Of a stretch of 64,000 nucleotides of DNA, positions 7,883-16,141 are shown piece by piece (position 1 is the first letter of the stretch; every line of letters starts with the position of its first letter). The notes beneath the pieces are model-generated. The model did no database searches and was not told the origin of the DNA. It saw nothing but the letters and a program-made list of their open reading frames with translations. Origin of the DNA: VAZQ01 sp963758945 (GTDB lineage: Bacteria > Pseudomonadota > Alphaproteobacteria > Rhizobiales > Xanthobacteraceae); contig CAVWXY010000006.1 of NCBI GenBank assembly GCA_963758945.1, positions 1,340,635 through 1,404,634 of the forward strand, in the 5' to 3' direction. A program made the translations under genes and the position numbers.

Positions 7883-8923
7883 TCAGCGCCGGAAACGAGC
7901 GGTCGGCGAGCGAAAAATCGGCTGGGAAACTAGCACAAATTTCGGCTTGGTTCGCGCGGGGTTGACGGCTGAAACGGCATTGCCACCCCGGCGGGGCGCG
8001 TCTCCGATCAGGTAGCCGGAATACTTGGTGCTTATGTGCGCCAGGATCCTCTCGATCTCCGCCTTGCTCTCGCGCTTCAATTCGACGAGCGGCAAGCGCA
8101 CCCGCGGTGACATGAGATCCATCAAGCTCAATGCATACTTGAGCGGAGCTGGAGTGCTCTCGCGCGACAGCACGCTGGCCAGCCTCGCGATCACCGCTGC
8201 GAGTTCTTGGGCGCGAGCGAACTCGCCCTGCTTCCACGCCGCGTACACAGCACGGCAAAGACCGGGCGCTGCGGTCGAGGCAGCGGAAATGCAGCCGTCG
8301 CCGCCATGGGCGAAGAAGGCAAGCGCAGTCGCGTCGTCGCCCGACAGCAGCCGAAACTCCGAACCGATCAGCGCGCGCAGGCGGAGCGGGCGAGCGAGGT
8401 CGCCAGTCGCGTCCTCGAGACCGATGCATTGCGGCATCTCGGCCAGCCGGGCAATGGTGTCGTCGGCGAGACCGCACACGGTGCGCGAAGGGACGTCATG
8501 GAGGATGATCGGAAGACCGGTCGCTTCGGTCACAGCGCGGAAATGGGCGTACAGTCCCGGTTGCGTCGGCTTGTTGTAGTAGGGCACGACGGAGAGAACG
8601 GCATCGGCGCCGGCCGCTTCCGCATCCTTGGCCAGTTCGATCGCCTGGCTGGTGGAATTCGAGCCTGCGCCCGCGATCACCGGAATCCGGCCGTCCGCTG
8701 CAGCGGCGGCGATGCGAACGATGGTATCGTGCTCGGCGCGGCTCAGGGTGGGAGCTTCACCGGTCGTTCCGCACACGACCAGGGCGCTGGCGCCTTGCTC
8801 GATTTGACGGTGACAAAGACGCTCGAGCGCGGCGCGGTCGAGCTCGCCTGTAGCGTCGAACGGCGTCGGAAGCGCGGGGGCGTAGCCGCGCAGCCGCAAA
8901 ACGTGACGTCCCCGTGCGGACAT
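7883..8923 (-). CDS. DapA/NanA-superfamily protein with the catalytic lysine replaced
   Basis: 346 residues from the ATG at 8923. It has the beta/alpha barrel landmarks of dihydrodipicolinate synthase: ALPTPFDATGELD, GTTGEAPTL (pyruvate-binding Thr pair), VVPYYNKPTQ (catalytic Tyr) and ATGD. In this family the Schiff-base Lys lies in GIKEATGD; here the codon at 8414-8416 is GAG, giving GLEDATGD with Glu170. Without Lys the usual pyruvate aldol chemistry should be impossible. The C-terminus runs about 40 residues past the normal end with no known domain. It could be a repurposed scaffold, a dead paralogue, or a single A-to-G change. The methyltransferase-like gene lies eight bases upstream. 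Confidence 0.85.
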   Translation of the reverse strand: MSARGRHVLRLRGYAPALPTPFDATGELDRAALERLCHRQIEQGASALVVCGTTGEAPTLSRAEHDTIVRIAAAAADGRIPVIAGAGSNSTSQAIELAKDAEAAGADAVLSVVPYYNKPTQPGLYAHFRAVTEATGLPIILHDVPSRTVCGLADDTIARLAEMPQCIGLEDATGDLARPLRLRALIGSEFRLLSGDDATALAFFAHGGDGCISAASTAAPGLCRAVYAAWKQGEFARAQELAAVIARLASVLSRESTPAPLKYALSLMDLMSPRVRLPLVELKRESKAEIERILAHISTKYSGYLIGDAPRRGGNAVSAVNPARTKPKFVLVSQPIFRSPTARFRR

Positions 8924-8931
8924 GGGCGGCC

Positions 8932-9393
8932 TCACGCAGCCTTGGAGAACGGGGTCATGTCGCCGCGCTGCGCGGCGACGGCGGAGCCATGCTCGCGGAT
9001 GGTGCCCGCCTCGACGATCAGGCCGTGCCGTTGCAAAGCGGAGCGAAGCTTGCGGTTGCCGGCGCGCTCCTGCGGGTCGACCCAGACGACGAGCACGCCC
9101 GTGGGGCTCAGGAAATCCACCAGCCAATCGAGCGTCGTCTCCAGGGCCTTGATCGAGCGCTGCCGCCAATCGACCAGCGCCACATCGTATTGCCCGGCCG
9201 GGAGGCCGCAATTTGCCGCGGTCGTCGCCACCCGGACATAGCCGCGGCGATGCAGCTCGAACATGAGCTCGGCGCTCTTCGAGCCCGCCACGATGATCCG
9301 TTGCAGCTTCGAGCAACGCGCGAGCGCGAGCATCGGCTCGATGATCCGCTCGCCGGCAGGGATGAGATGGGACTGGAGCATGACTGCCACCAT
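8932..9393 (-). CDS. methyltransferase-fold protein of unknown function (153 aa)
   Basis: The ATG at 9393 gives MVAVMLQSHLIPAGERIIE; a second ATG lies at 9381. The sequence alternates strands and helices in a Rossmann pattern: RIIVAGSKSAELMFELHRRG, YDVALVDWR, FLSPTGVLVVWVDP, then HGLIVEAGTIREHG. The fold is like class I SAM methyltransferases, but the glycine-rich loop (VAGSKSAE) is weak and no acceptor motif is visible, so catalysis is doubtful. It ends eight bases before the DapA-like start, suggesting one transcript from 9701 downwards. Confidence 0.7.
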   Translation of the reverse strand: MVAVMLQSHLIPAGERIIEPMLALARCSKLQRIIVAGSKSAELMFELHRRGYVRVATTAANCGLPAGQYDVALVDWRQRSIKALETTLDWLVDFLSPTGVLVVWVDPQERAGNRKLRSALQRHGLIVEAGTIREHGSAVAAQRGDMTPFSKAA

Positions 9394-9416
9394 TTCAGGT
9401 CGATATGCGGCTGACG

Positions 9417-9701
9417 CTAGGCGGCGCGCGCAATCTGGTCCCGAGGGTCGGACATGGTGTGATCCCCGGCGCGCGGCCTGCTCATATCCAGCTCGAGTAC
9501 GTCGGGGACCATGATCACGGCCTGCGGCCGGTTGCCGTTCTCGAACATGGCGAATTTCAGGGCTTCGGCGCGATTGACGAACAGGCCGCCGCAGAGGCCT
9601 TGTTGATCCTGGACCACCCAGTGGCCGTGGCTGTCCTTGCCGATGCGGAACAGCCGCGAGGGCGAAGAGGATCGTAGGGAGGGAGGTTGAGATTGAGCCA
9701 T
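9417..9701 (-). CDS. small conserved protein (94 aa)
   Basis: The start is the ATG at 9701, preceded by AAGGAG. The core LFRIGKDSHGHWVVQDQQGL then FVNRAEALKFAMFENG and RPQAVIMVPDVLELDM resembles a family of short unnamed proteins in Bradyrhizobium-like genomes. The DxxGxWVVQD strand pattern suggests a small beta domain of the DUF2188 kind, which usually reads a repeated strand-turn. This is inference from the pattern only. It is followed by the methyltransferase-like gene 23 bases downstream. Confidence 0.7.
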   Translation of the reverse strand: MAQSQPPSLRSSSPSRLFRIGKDSHGHWVVQDQQGLCGGLFVNRAEALKFAMFENGNRPQAVIMVPDVLELDMSRPRAGDHTMSDPRDQIARAA

Positions 9702-9758
9702 GACACGTGTCTCCTTCGGAATTGTGGTGCGGGCCGATGACGAGCGGCCCGCGTTGCG

Positions 9759-9974
9759 TCAATGGACGGGCGGAATCCAGATCCAGCTCTTCACGGCGAC
9801 GATCGCGGTTACGACTACCATGAACACTGCGATCGCCAGGGCAGCCCTGAAGACCGGCTTCATTCGTGCGGCGAGCGACTGCTCCGCCGATGCGTCGACG
9901 GAGGCCTTTCGTCCCTCCAACCGCTGGCACACGCCGGTCCGTGGCGCGCTCCGAGTGTGGGTGATGATCGACAT
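9759..9974 (-). CDS. small single-helix membrane protein (71 aa)
   Basis: The ATG at 9974 was chosen; an in-frame ATG four codons upstream (9986) is possible. The N-terminal half is basic and soluble. The C-terminal half is one membrane helix (AALAIAVFMVVVTAIVAV) with a short SWIWIPPVH tail. The function is unknown. Motif copy A lies 151 bases upstream in the same orientation. The layout (cytoplasmic leader, one helix, short outer tail) is like the 45-residue gene next door. Confidence 0.55.
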   Translation of the reverse strand: MSIITHTRSAPRTGVCQRLEGRKASVDASAEQSLAARMKPVFRAALAIAVFMVVVTAIVAVKSWIWIPPVH

Positions 9975-10124
9975 CTTGCACTCCATTCGCTGCAGCAGAT
10001 GGGTGACTTGCGTTGCGAAAATGTCTGCCGCGTCTTTCACGATTTGCGGTGCAGCCCGACACCTTGGGGTCTTGGCCCCGCGCGGATCCGTTCGAATCCG
10101 TGCCGCGAATGTGCTGATCAAGGG

Positions 10125-10162
10125 ATATGAATTCGAGAGGGATGCCGACCCGTTCTCGTAAG
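10125..10162 (-). promoter_or_regulatory. bipartite motif, copy A
   Basis: Read on the minus strand: CTTACG (10157-10162), an 18-base spacer, TCTCGAATTC (10129-10138), then ATAT. Another TTTATAC lies 11 bases further upstream, one helical turn away. It points at the ATG at 9974. CGCGGATCCGTTCGA (10081-10095) lies on its downstream side and recurs beside copy B. Confidence 0.7.
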
Positions 10163-10189
10163 TGCGGTATAAAGACCGCCCACCGGCTG

Positions 10190-10327
10190 TTAATTAAGGC
10201 TCTTCAAGAAACCAGCGAGGTCGAACTTGAGGATCGCGATGACGAGCCCCATGACGACTGCCACCGCGGCCGCGGCTGCGACCAGCGCGATCAACGACTT
10301 GAGGTAGTCCTTGATGATCGCGCCCAT
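10190..10327 (-). CDS. 45-residue membrane peptide
   Basis: The product begins MGAIIKDYLKSLIALVAAAA and continues as one long hydrophobic helix (VAVVMGLVIAILKF) to LAGFLKSLN. The ATG is at 10327 and the stop TAA at 10190. The amphipathic DYLKSL start and the single helix fit a small membrane regulator or accessory subunit, but no family is recognised. Motif copy B lies 115 bases upstream in the same orientation, with a leader partly duplicated from that of the neighbouring 71-residue gene. Confidence 0.55.
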   Translation of the reverse strand: MGAIIKDYLKSLIALVAAAAAVAVVMGLVIAILKFDLAGFLKSLN

Positions 10328-10441
10328 CGATCGGGGCCTCCTGGATGGTGCGGAATGGCGCCCTGCGTTTGCGGCGGCAGCGAGCGGGACGCCTCGTTCG
10401 CGGATCCGTTCGACCCGCGCCGGTAAGATGCTCATGCCGGA

Positions 10442-10479
10442 ATATGAATTCGAGAGGGTTTCGGCTGCGTCGGTATAAG
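10442..10479 (-). promoter_or_regulatory. bipartite motif, copy B
   Basis: On the minus strand: CTTATA (10474-10479), 18 bases, TCTCGAATTC (10446-10455), then ATAT. A second TTTATGCCG lies 11 bases upstream. The 15-mer CGCGGATCCGTTCGA at 10397-10411 lies at nearly the same distance downstream as beside copy A (35 versus 34 bases), so the two leaders look duplicated. Confidence 0.7.
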
Positions 10480-10511
10480 CACGGCATAAATGCCGCGGAT
10501 GCATCGAAGCG

Positions 10512-10703
10512 TCAGCGCACGATCGGGAGATCGTCGTCGTTTTTCGACGAGATGTGATAGCGGTTGTGGAACAGCTCGGTTTCGAGCTTGCGCCGATTTT
10601 CGCGCACCTCGGCGATCATCTCGCCCAGTCGTGCGAGCAGAGCGAGGGCCCTTGCAACGGTGCGATGCATGAGACGACGGCCGGCATGAACGAACGCGAT
10701 CAT
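10512..10703 (-). CDS. small basic protein (63 aa)
   Basis: ATG at 10703, TGA at 10512. The product is helical and basic (LMHRTVARALALLARLGEMI, then EVRENRRKLETELFHNRYH) and ends in ISSKNDDDLPIVR. The ending NRYxxSSKNDDDLPI is reminiscent of short unnamed rhizobial proteins. It has no membrane helix and no enzyme motif, and could be a nucleic-acid or protein binder. Motif copy C lies 130 bases upstream in the same orientation. Confidence 0.6.
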   Translation of the reverse strand: MIAFVHAGRRLMHRTVARALALLARLGEMIAEVRENRRKLETELFHNRYHISSKNDDDLPIVR

Positions 10704-10832
10704 GGGAGTGTGCTCTGCGGATGCGAGGGGCGCGCTCGGCCTTCCGATCGGCAGCCTGTTTCTTCTCAGCGCGCCCCTCGCGCTGCCCCCCTCGCCGTGT
10801 TGCAATGACGCCTCCATGTGCCGCATCGGCCC

Positions 10833-10870
10833 ATATGAATTCGAGAGGGAAGCGGGCCCGTGCTCATAAG
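10833..10870 (-). promoter_or_regulatory. bipartite motif, copy C
   Basis: On the minus strand: CTTATG (10865-10870), 18 bases, TCTCGAATTC (10837-10846), then ATAT. A further CTTATACCG lies 11 bases upstream, as at copies A and B. It points at the 63-residue gene starting at 10703. Confidence 0.7.
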
Positions 10871-11027
10871 CGCGGTATAAGGACCGCGGCGCGGCGCGGA
10901 GGTCTTGCCCTCCTTCGCCAGGGCGCTCCAAACGGGCGGCGCGAGGACGCAATGCCAGCGTGCGGCGATGATACATTGCGAGCGTGGTTTGATCGCGGAA
11001 TTGCTTGGCTGCTGCAATTATGCCGCC

Positions 11028-11066
11028 CCTATGGCAGCCGCCGAGGTTCCGTCTCGAATTCTTATG
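11028..11066 (+). promoter_or_regulatory. bipartite motif, copy E
   Basis: CCTATG (11028-11033), 18 bases, TCTCGAATTC (11052-11061), then TTATG. It lies 59 bases before the ATG at 11125 on the same strand. There is no second upstream box. Confidence 0.7.
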
Positions 11067-11124
11067 CCCGACGCATCACGTCTACTGCAAATCGAGAGCT
11101 TGCGGCGCACGAAGGAATTTGAAG

Positions 11125-11316
11125 ATGAAGCCTGAGCATGACGCGCGACGAACGATAATCCGTGAATGGATGTCGCTTCCCGGGGAGAAGCGACAAACTC
11201 AGGAGCAAGCCGCAGCCTTTGCAGTGAAAGCGATTGAGAAGCATAAGCTGCGCTGCAGCGGGGATCCCCACCAGAGGGTGATGGCCTGGTTACTGCCCCG
11301 CAGGGGCAAGGCGTAG
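11125..11316 (+). CDS. small soluble protein (63 aa)
   Basis: The ATG at 11125 follows an AAGGA site (11112-11116). The product is basic: TIIREWMSLPGEKRQTQEQA, AAAFAVKAIEKHKLRC, then a DPHQRVMAWLLPRRGKA tail. The REWMxLPxxKRQTxEQAAxFA pattern suggests one conserved helical unit. I recognise it only as a type of short hypothetical protein in related genomes. The last 27 bases overlap the 3' end of the convergent UPF0182 gene. It is driven by motif copy E. Confidence 0.6.
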   Translation: MKPEHDARRTIIREWMSLPGEKRQTQEQAAAFAVKAIEKHKLRCSGDPHQRVMAWLLPRRGKA

Positions 11317-14073
11317 CGGGCCGCCTGACTGCCGATTGATGTTCTCCAAGAGCCCGCGCATCGCGTCGAGCTCCGTGCCGAAGCCCGCCCAGTCTCCGGA
11401 TTTCAAGCGCTCGATTGCCTGATTGTAATGGTCGAGTGCCTCGCGCGCCCAATCTGACGCGGCGCCTGTGAGCGGGGTTGCGGTTGCAGCACTCGGGGCC
11501 GCTGGCCCGGCGCCAGGTTCCATGAAGAGCGCCAATAATGCCTCTGCCAGCGTCTCCTTCATCACCACGTGGTCGCCATAGGCTGCGATCACGCGCTTGA
11601 GCTCCGGCAATTGTCCCTGCTCTGCCCGCAAATAGAGCGGCGATACATAGAGAATCGAGTTGTCGATCGGGATCACGAGTACGTTCCCCCGGATCACCCG
11701 CGAGCCCAGCTGGTTCCACAGCGAGAGCTGCTGGGAAATATCCGTGTTCTGGTTGATCCGCGCTTCGATCTGAAACGGCCCGTAGACGAGCTTGTCCTTG
11801 GGAAACTCGTACACGATCAGCTTGCCGTAGTTGGGCGGATCGCAGCGCGCCGCGAGCCAGGCGATCATGTTCTCTCGCTTGCTCGGCACCATCGGCAGCA
11901 TCAGGAAGAACTCGGCCCTCGGTTCGCCGGGCAATCGCATGACGATGTAGTATGGGACCATCGTGGCGGTCTGCCCGCCTTCCGGCTTGCGTGGGAACTG
12001 CCAGAGATCTTCGCGATTGTAGAAGACCTCGGGGCTGTCCATGTGGTACGCGCGGTACATCTGGGCCTGAATGTGGAAGAGGTCCTCCGGGTAGCGAATA
12101 TGTCTCTGCAGATCCGGGGGCATGGCCTCCAGCGGCTTGAACAGCTCCGGAAAGATGCGCTGGTAGGTCGCGGCGATCGGATCCGCGGCATCCATCAGGT
12201 AAAAGTCGACATTGCCATTATAGCCGTCGACGACGACCTTCACCGAATTGCGGATGTAGTTGAGGTCGCGGCCTTGCACGGGCTGCGCGTAGGGAAAATA
12301 GCGGCTCGTCGTATAAGCGTCCTGTATCCAGAACAGCCGCCCGTCGCTGACCACCAGATAGGGGTCGTGGTCGAGGTGCAGGAACGGGGTGATTGTGCGC
12401 ACCCGTTCCCGGATATTGCGGCGGATCATGATCCGGCTGCTGTCGGTGATGTAGCTGGAGAGCAGCAGGTTCACGTCGTTGAAGTACCAGGCGAAGAGGA
12501 CTTTGCGCGCGATCCCGCCCATGGGGATGCCGCCGGTGCCGCTGTAGGTCGCGTAGATGTTGTCTTTCCCCTTCGGATAGTCGAACTCCGGCGTGCTCGC
12601 CTTGACGATGACGTAGTTGTCGGTCTCTTCGCCGTAATAGATGCGCGGCTCGTGGATTTCGGGGCCGCCGGTCGCGACCGGGGGGATATCGCGCAGATAG
12701 AAAAGCGGCAGCCCTTCGGAGCTCTTGCGGGTAACCGGGCTCATCACCACCCCGTTGCCGTGGGTGAAGAGCAGGTGGCGATTGACCCATGTCTGCGCGT
12801 TCGGCGCCAGCAGCGAGGATTTCAGCTCGCGCGCGGACAGCATCACCGCGTGATAGGTGCCATCCAGCCAGTAACGATCGATATCCAGGTCGTGGAACTT
12901 GTAGTAGGTGCGGATCTCCTGCATTTGACCGTACGTATCCATCAGCGGCTGCCAGTCCCACAGCCTTATATTGTCGATGGTCGCCTTGTTGGTCTCGAGC
13001 GTCTTTGCAGTGAGGCTTTGCTCCGCCGGGAAGGCGTCGACTGTGACCTGATGAAGATTGTACGCCTGCTGGGTCGAGGCGATGTTGCGCTGGATATAGG
13101 GCCTCTCCAATTGCAGCTCGTTCGGTTTCACATACATGCGCTGGATCAGCGCGCGGGCTGTTCCCCCTAACACGAGGGAGCTTCCGAACAGAATTGCTAC
13201 CGCGGCTATGGGAAGCTTGTAGGTGCGCGCCCGTACGTTGGCCCAGCAGGCGAACGCCAGGATGACGGCAAGCCCCACTAGCAACCAAAGAATCGGTAGT
13301 TGAACGTGAATATCGGTGTAACCCGCCCCCACCACGACCCCATTGTCGCCGTAGAGCAGAAGATAGCGATCCAGACCGTAGGACCATGCCTTCACCGCGA
13401 AGAAGCAGCCGAGCAGCACCGAGCCGTGGGCGATCGCTGTCGGCGAGACAGACCGGCGTTGGGGATCGTGCTCGATGTCGCCGTGAACCCAATAGACCGC
13501 CCCGGCAAAGAGCGCGCTGAGGAAGAGCGTGATCAGCATCCAATTCTTGATGGCGACATAGGCGGGCAGCGAGAAGAAATAGAAGCCGACATCCTTGTCG
13601 TAGAGTGGGTCATTCGCGCCGTAGGAGACCTGATAGAGGAATTGCAAGAAGACGTCCCAGTTGTGAACCTCCCCCAGGGCGACAAGCGCAGCGAGGAGGC
13701 CGGCGCAGCCGGCGATGACGAGGGGCCAAGGCAACCGATGGCGCATGAATTCGAGCAGATCGGGCGTGGTGGCAATGCCCGTGCGTTTCCACTCGAGATC
13801 GGCGGGACGCTGCGTCCACGGCGACCGGGCAAGACGAGCGGCGAGCCACCCATTCACCCATAGGATGACGGCCGTCGCCACGAAGACCGCCAAGAAGACT
13901 TCGGCTTCGGCGATGATGATCGTCCAGAAGACGTTCAAATAGCCGACCGCGGAAAACCAAAGCCAATCGACCAGGAAGTCGCCCATGAGCCCCAGCAGGA
14001 TCAGACAGATTACGACAACGATGAGCGCGATGAGGAGCGCTATCCACGCGTGCCGCCTGATCCCGATTGTCAT
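11290..14073 (-). CDS. UPF0182 family membrane protein (927 aa)
   Basis: A large protein of the usual UPF0182 length. The first ~320 residues hold about seven membrane helices (LIALIVVVICLILLGLMGDF, VFLAVFVATAVILWVNGW and others) with family signatures FLVDWLWFSAVGYLNVF and FYFFSLPAY. The remaining ~600 residues form a large extracytoplasmic domain (ERPYIQRNIASTQQAYNL, LLFTHGNGVVMSP, IYYGEETDNYVIV), ending in a Pro/Ala linker and a short helical tail. The biochemical role of the family is unknown. The ATG is at 14073. It is convergent with the 63-residue gene at its 3' end. Confidence 0.93.
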   Translation of the reverse strand: MTIGIRRHAWIALLIALIVVVICLILLGLMGDFLVDWLWFSAVGYLNVFWTIIIAEAEVFLAVFVATAVILWVNGWLAARLARSPWTQRPADLEWKRTGIATTPDLLEFMRHRLPWPLVIAGCAGLLAALVALGEVHNWDVFLQFLYQVSYGANDPLYDKDVGFYFFSLPAYVAIKNWMLITLFLSALFAGAVYWVHGDIEHDPQRRSVSPTAIAHGSVLLGCFFAVKAWSYGLDRYLLLYGDNGVVVGAGYTDIHVQLPILWLLVGLAVILAFACWANVRARTYKLPIAAVAILFGSSLVLGGTARALIQRMYVKPNELQLERPYIQRNIASTQQAYNLHQVTVDAFPAEQSLTAKTLETNKATIDNIRLWDWQPLMDTYGQMQEIRTYYKFHDLDIDRYWLDGTYHAVMLSARELKSSLLAPNAQTWVNRHLLFTHGNGVVMSPVTRKSSEGLPLFYLRDIPPVATGGPEIHEPRIYYGEETDNYVIVKASTPEFDYPKGKDNIYATYSGTGGIPMGGIARKVLFAWYFNDVNLLLSSYITDSSRIMIRRNIRERVRTITPFLHLDHDPYLVVSDGRLFWIQDAYTTSRYFPYAQPVQGRDLNYIRNSVKVVVDGYNGNVDFYLMDAADPIAATYQRIFPELFKPLEAMPPDLQRHIRYPEDLFHIQAQMYRAYHMDSPEVFYNREDLWQFPRKPEGGQTATMVPYYIVMRLPGEPRAEFFLMLPMVPSKRENMIAWLAARCDPPNYGKLIVYEFPKDKLVYGPFQIEARINQNTDISQQLSLWNQLGSRVIRGNVLVIPIDNSILYVSPLYLRAEQGQLPELKRVIAAYGDHVVMKETLAEALLALFMEPGAGPAAPSAATATPLTGAASDWAREALDHYNQAIERLKSGDWAGFGTELDAMRGLLENINRQSGGPLRLAPAGQ

Positions 14074-14320
14074 GTTCTGATCCGATATCGCGCTGGTCAG
14101 AATTACTTCGTCGGGGCAGTGAGCCCCTTGAGATAGGTCAAGACCGTGCGCTCCTATGCGAATCCATCCCTGGCGGCCGGCGATGGCGACGATGATTTGT
14201 ACCCAGGCCCGATTTTACAGGGAGGATCTAGAGACCACGCAACGCCGCAGAAGGATTATGACACCTCGGGCGCGGCCCGCGTCGCGCCCCCCGGCGCGGT
14301 CGGTGCGGACGGCGGCCTGG

Positions 14321-15610
14321 TCAGTGCTCGGGCTGGCGCTGTGCCAGAACCATGTCGATGCGCCGGCCGTCCATGTCGACCACCTCGAATCGCCAGCCCG
14401 CCCACACGACGTGATCCCTTGGCTTCGGAAGCTCATGCAGCCGCGCAAGGATGAACCCGGCCAGCGTCACGTAGTCGCCGGAGGGGGCCTCGCGCGCTCC
14501 GATGAGTTGCATCACATCGGAGAACGGGGCGGAGGCATCGATCAGGTAGGAGCCGTCCTCGCGCTGCGTCACTCTCGGCCGCGCCGGGGCGTCGATCTTG
14601 GGCAGATCGCCGGCAACCGTCTCCAGCAAGTCGGTGCGGGTGACGATGCCTTGCAGGGCCCCGAACTCGTCGACCACGATGGCGGCGTGGACCGGCGTTT
14701 TTCGGAACAGATCGAGCGTTCGCAGAATGGCGGTCGATTCGTGCACGATCAGCGGCGGGCGCGTCACCCGTTCCACGTCCGGCGACCGGCCATCCAAGAC
14801 CTGATCGATCAGATCCTGCTTGCGCACGATGCCGACAACCTCATCGATCGAGCCGCGGCAGACCAGGAGCTGGGCGTGCGGGCAGGAACGCACGCGGCCG
14901 AGGATTTTCTCCTTGGGGCCGTTGAGGTCCAGCCATTGCACGCGCGGCCGCGGGGTCATGATGGTGCGCACCGGGCTGTCGGCGAGATCGAGAACGCCTT
15001 CGATCATGTCGCGCTCGACGGTGTGGATCACGCCCAATCTCGCGCCCTCGGCGACGAGGTAGTGAATGTCATCCTCGGTCAAGGCGCGTTCGAAGCGCGG
15101 GTGGAGATGCAGCAGGTGGAGGAGGAAACGGGTCGAGGCGTTGAGCAGCCAGATCGCCGGCGCGGCCGCCCGCGCCACGAACGCGAGCACCTGGGCGGCG
15201 CGAATCGCAATCGGTTCCGGATTGTTCAAGGCGATGTGCTTGGGCGCCAGCTCCCCGACGACGAGCGCCGTATAGGTCACGCCGATCGTCACGATGACAA
15301 TGGAAAGTGGCCTGCCATAGGCGGCGAAGACGGGCACGACCTGCAGCGCTTCTTCCAGCCTTTCGGCGAGCGTGGCGCCGCTGAAAATTCCCGCCAGCGT
15401 CGCGGTGGTGGTGAAGCCGATCTGAACGGCGGCCAGCATGCGCGCGGGGTCGTCGGCGAGCGCAAGGGCCACCTGCGCTCCCGCTGTCCCCTCTTTCGCC
15501 AGGCGCTCCAAATGCGCGCGGCGCGAGGAAATGATGGCAAGCTCCGCCATGGCGAAGAAGCCGTTCAGCACGAACAGCGCCAGGACGACGACGATTTCGA
15601 GGATCAGCAT
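14321..15610 (-). CDS. CorC/HlyC (CNNM-type) ion transporter-like protein
   Basis: 429 residues. The DUF21 membrane domain (MLILEIVVVLALFVLNGFF, then ELAIISSRRAHLERLA and GFTTTATLAGIFSG) fills the first ~190 residues. Two CBS modules follow (VRTIMTPRPRVQWLDL; VHAAIVVDEFGALQGIVTRT), then a C-terminal CorC/HlyC domain (DGSYLIDASAPFSDVMQLIG). The family exports Mg2+ or related cations and binds adenine nucleotides in the CBS pair. It is often named hemolysin by similarity; lytic activity is not implied. The ATG is at 15610. No obvious operon partner is present. Confidence 0.92.
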   Translation of the reverse strand: MLILEIVVVLALFVLNGFFAMAELAIISSRRAHLERLAKEGTAGAQVALALADDPARMLAAVQIGFTTTATLAGIFSGATLAERLEEALQVVPVFAAYGRPLSIVIVTIGVTYTALVVGELAPKHIALNNPEPIAIRAAQVLAFVARAAAPAIWLLNASTRFLLHLLHLHPRFERALTEDDIHYLVAEGARLGVIHTVERDMIEGVLDLADSPVRTIMTPRPRVQWLDLNGPKEKILGRVRSCPHAQLLVCRGSIDEVVGIVRKQDLIDQVLDGRSPDVERVTRPPLIVHESTAILRTLDLFRKTPVHAAIVVDEFGALQGIVTRTDLLETVAGDLPKIDAPARPRVTQREDGSYLIDASAPFSDVMQLIGAREAPSGDYVTLAGFILARLHELPKPRDHVVWAGWRFEVVDMDGRRIDMVLAQRQPEH

Positions 15611-15802
15611 GCGCTTTGTCTATCGGCCAATCAATTGCGCTGCGGGCAGAGCCGGCGGGCCGCGTCGCGGAAGATGAGCCTCGCTTGTCGGCAACCGCTG
15701 CCGCCGCCCATCCGCGGTATCCGCACCACCTAGTGTGGCGCGATCATAGCCGAGGCAGCCGATCTTGTATTGCGTCCCCGCGTCCGCCGCCGATCTGCGA
15801 CG

Positions 15803-16075
15803 TCAGGCCGATACGGCAACCAAACGGGCCAAGACGGCGTAAGTTGCCGCCTCATCCCAGTGGGTCAGAACGCGGCCGAACATCGCCTCACCTCGCATGG
15901 CAGCAACGATGGCGCAGAAAATCGCTGCCAGCGCCAGCAGCGATGCAAACGTCTGGCTAAAGCCCTGACTGCCGAAGGCCGCAAAGGCGCTCAAAAGGAC
16001 GAGCCGCAATATGGCCCGGAACAGCACCTGCGGCGAATTCAGCTGAGGCGGGACGGCGGGTCGCAGCTGCTGCAC
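15803..16075 (-). CDS. small membrane protein (90 aa)
   Basis: The start is a GTG at 16075. Two hydrophobic stretches are visible: VLFRAILRLVLLSAFAAFG and FASLLALAAIFCAIVAAM. They are followed by GEAMFGRVLTHWDEAATYA and a short hydrophobic end. The GxxLTHWDEAAxYA tail looks conserved rather than random, which is the main reason for calling it. The function is unknown. It lies 66 bases after the frameshifted hypothetical gene, on the same strand. Confidence 0.5.
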   Translation of the reverse strand: MQQLRPAVPPQLNSPQVLFRAILRLVLLSAFAAFGSQGFSQTFASLLALAAIFCAIVAAMRGEAMFGRVLTHWDEAATYAVLARLVAVSA

Positions 16076-16141
16076 GGTGGTCCGCTCAAATTCAATATCG
16101 CGCCGCGCTTCGGTCGCTCTGCCGTTCCCAAGAGCGCCCGA

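Larger units (their letters stand above)
10704..11124. other. intergenic region with motif copies C and E, pointing outwards
   Basis: In these 421 bases I see no reliable gene. A weak open frame on the minus strand (10766-11017) has no ribosome site or family resemblance. The region carries motif copy C (leftward) and copy E (rightward), so it acts as a divergent control region. Confidence 0.55.

Noticed and set aside
14074..14320. Possible gene between UPF0182 and the CorC/HlyC-type gene
   Set aside because: Only shadow frames of the neighbour are open; no ribosome site or protein-like sequence.
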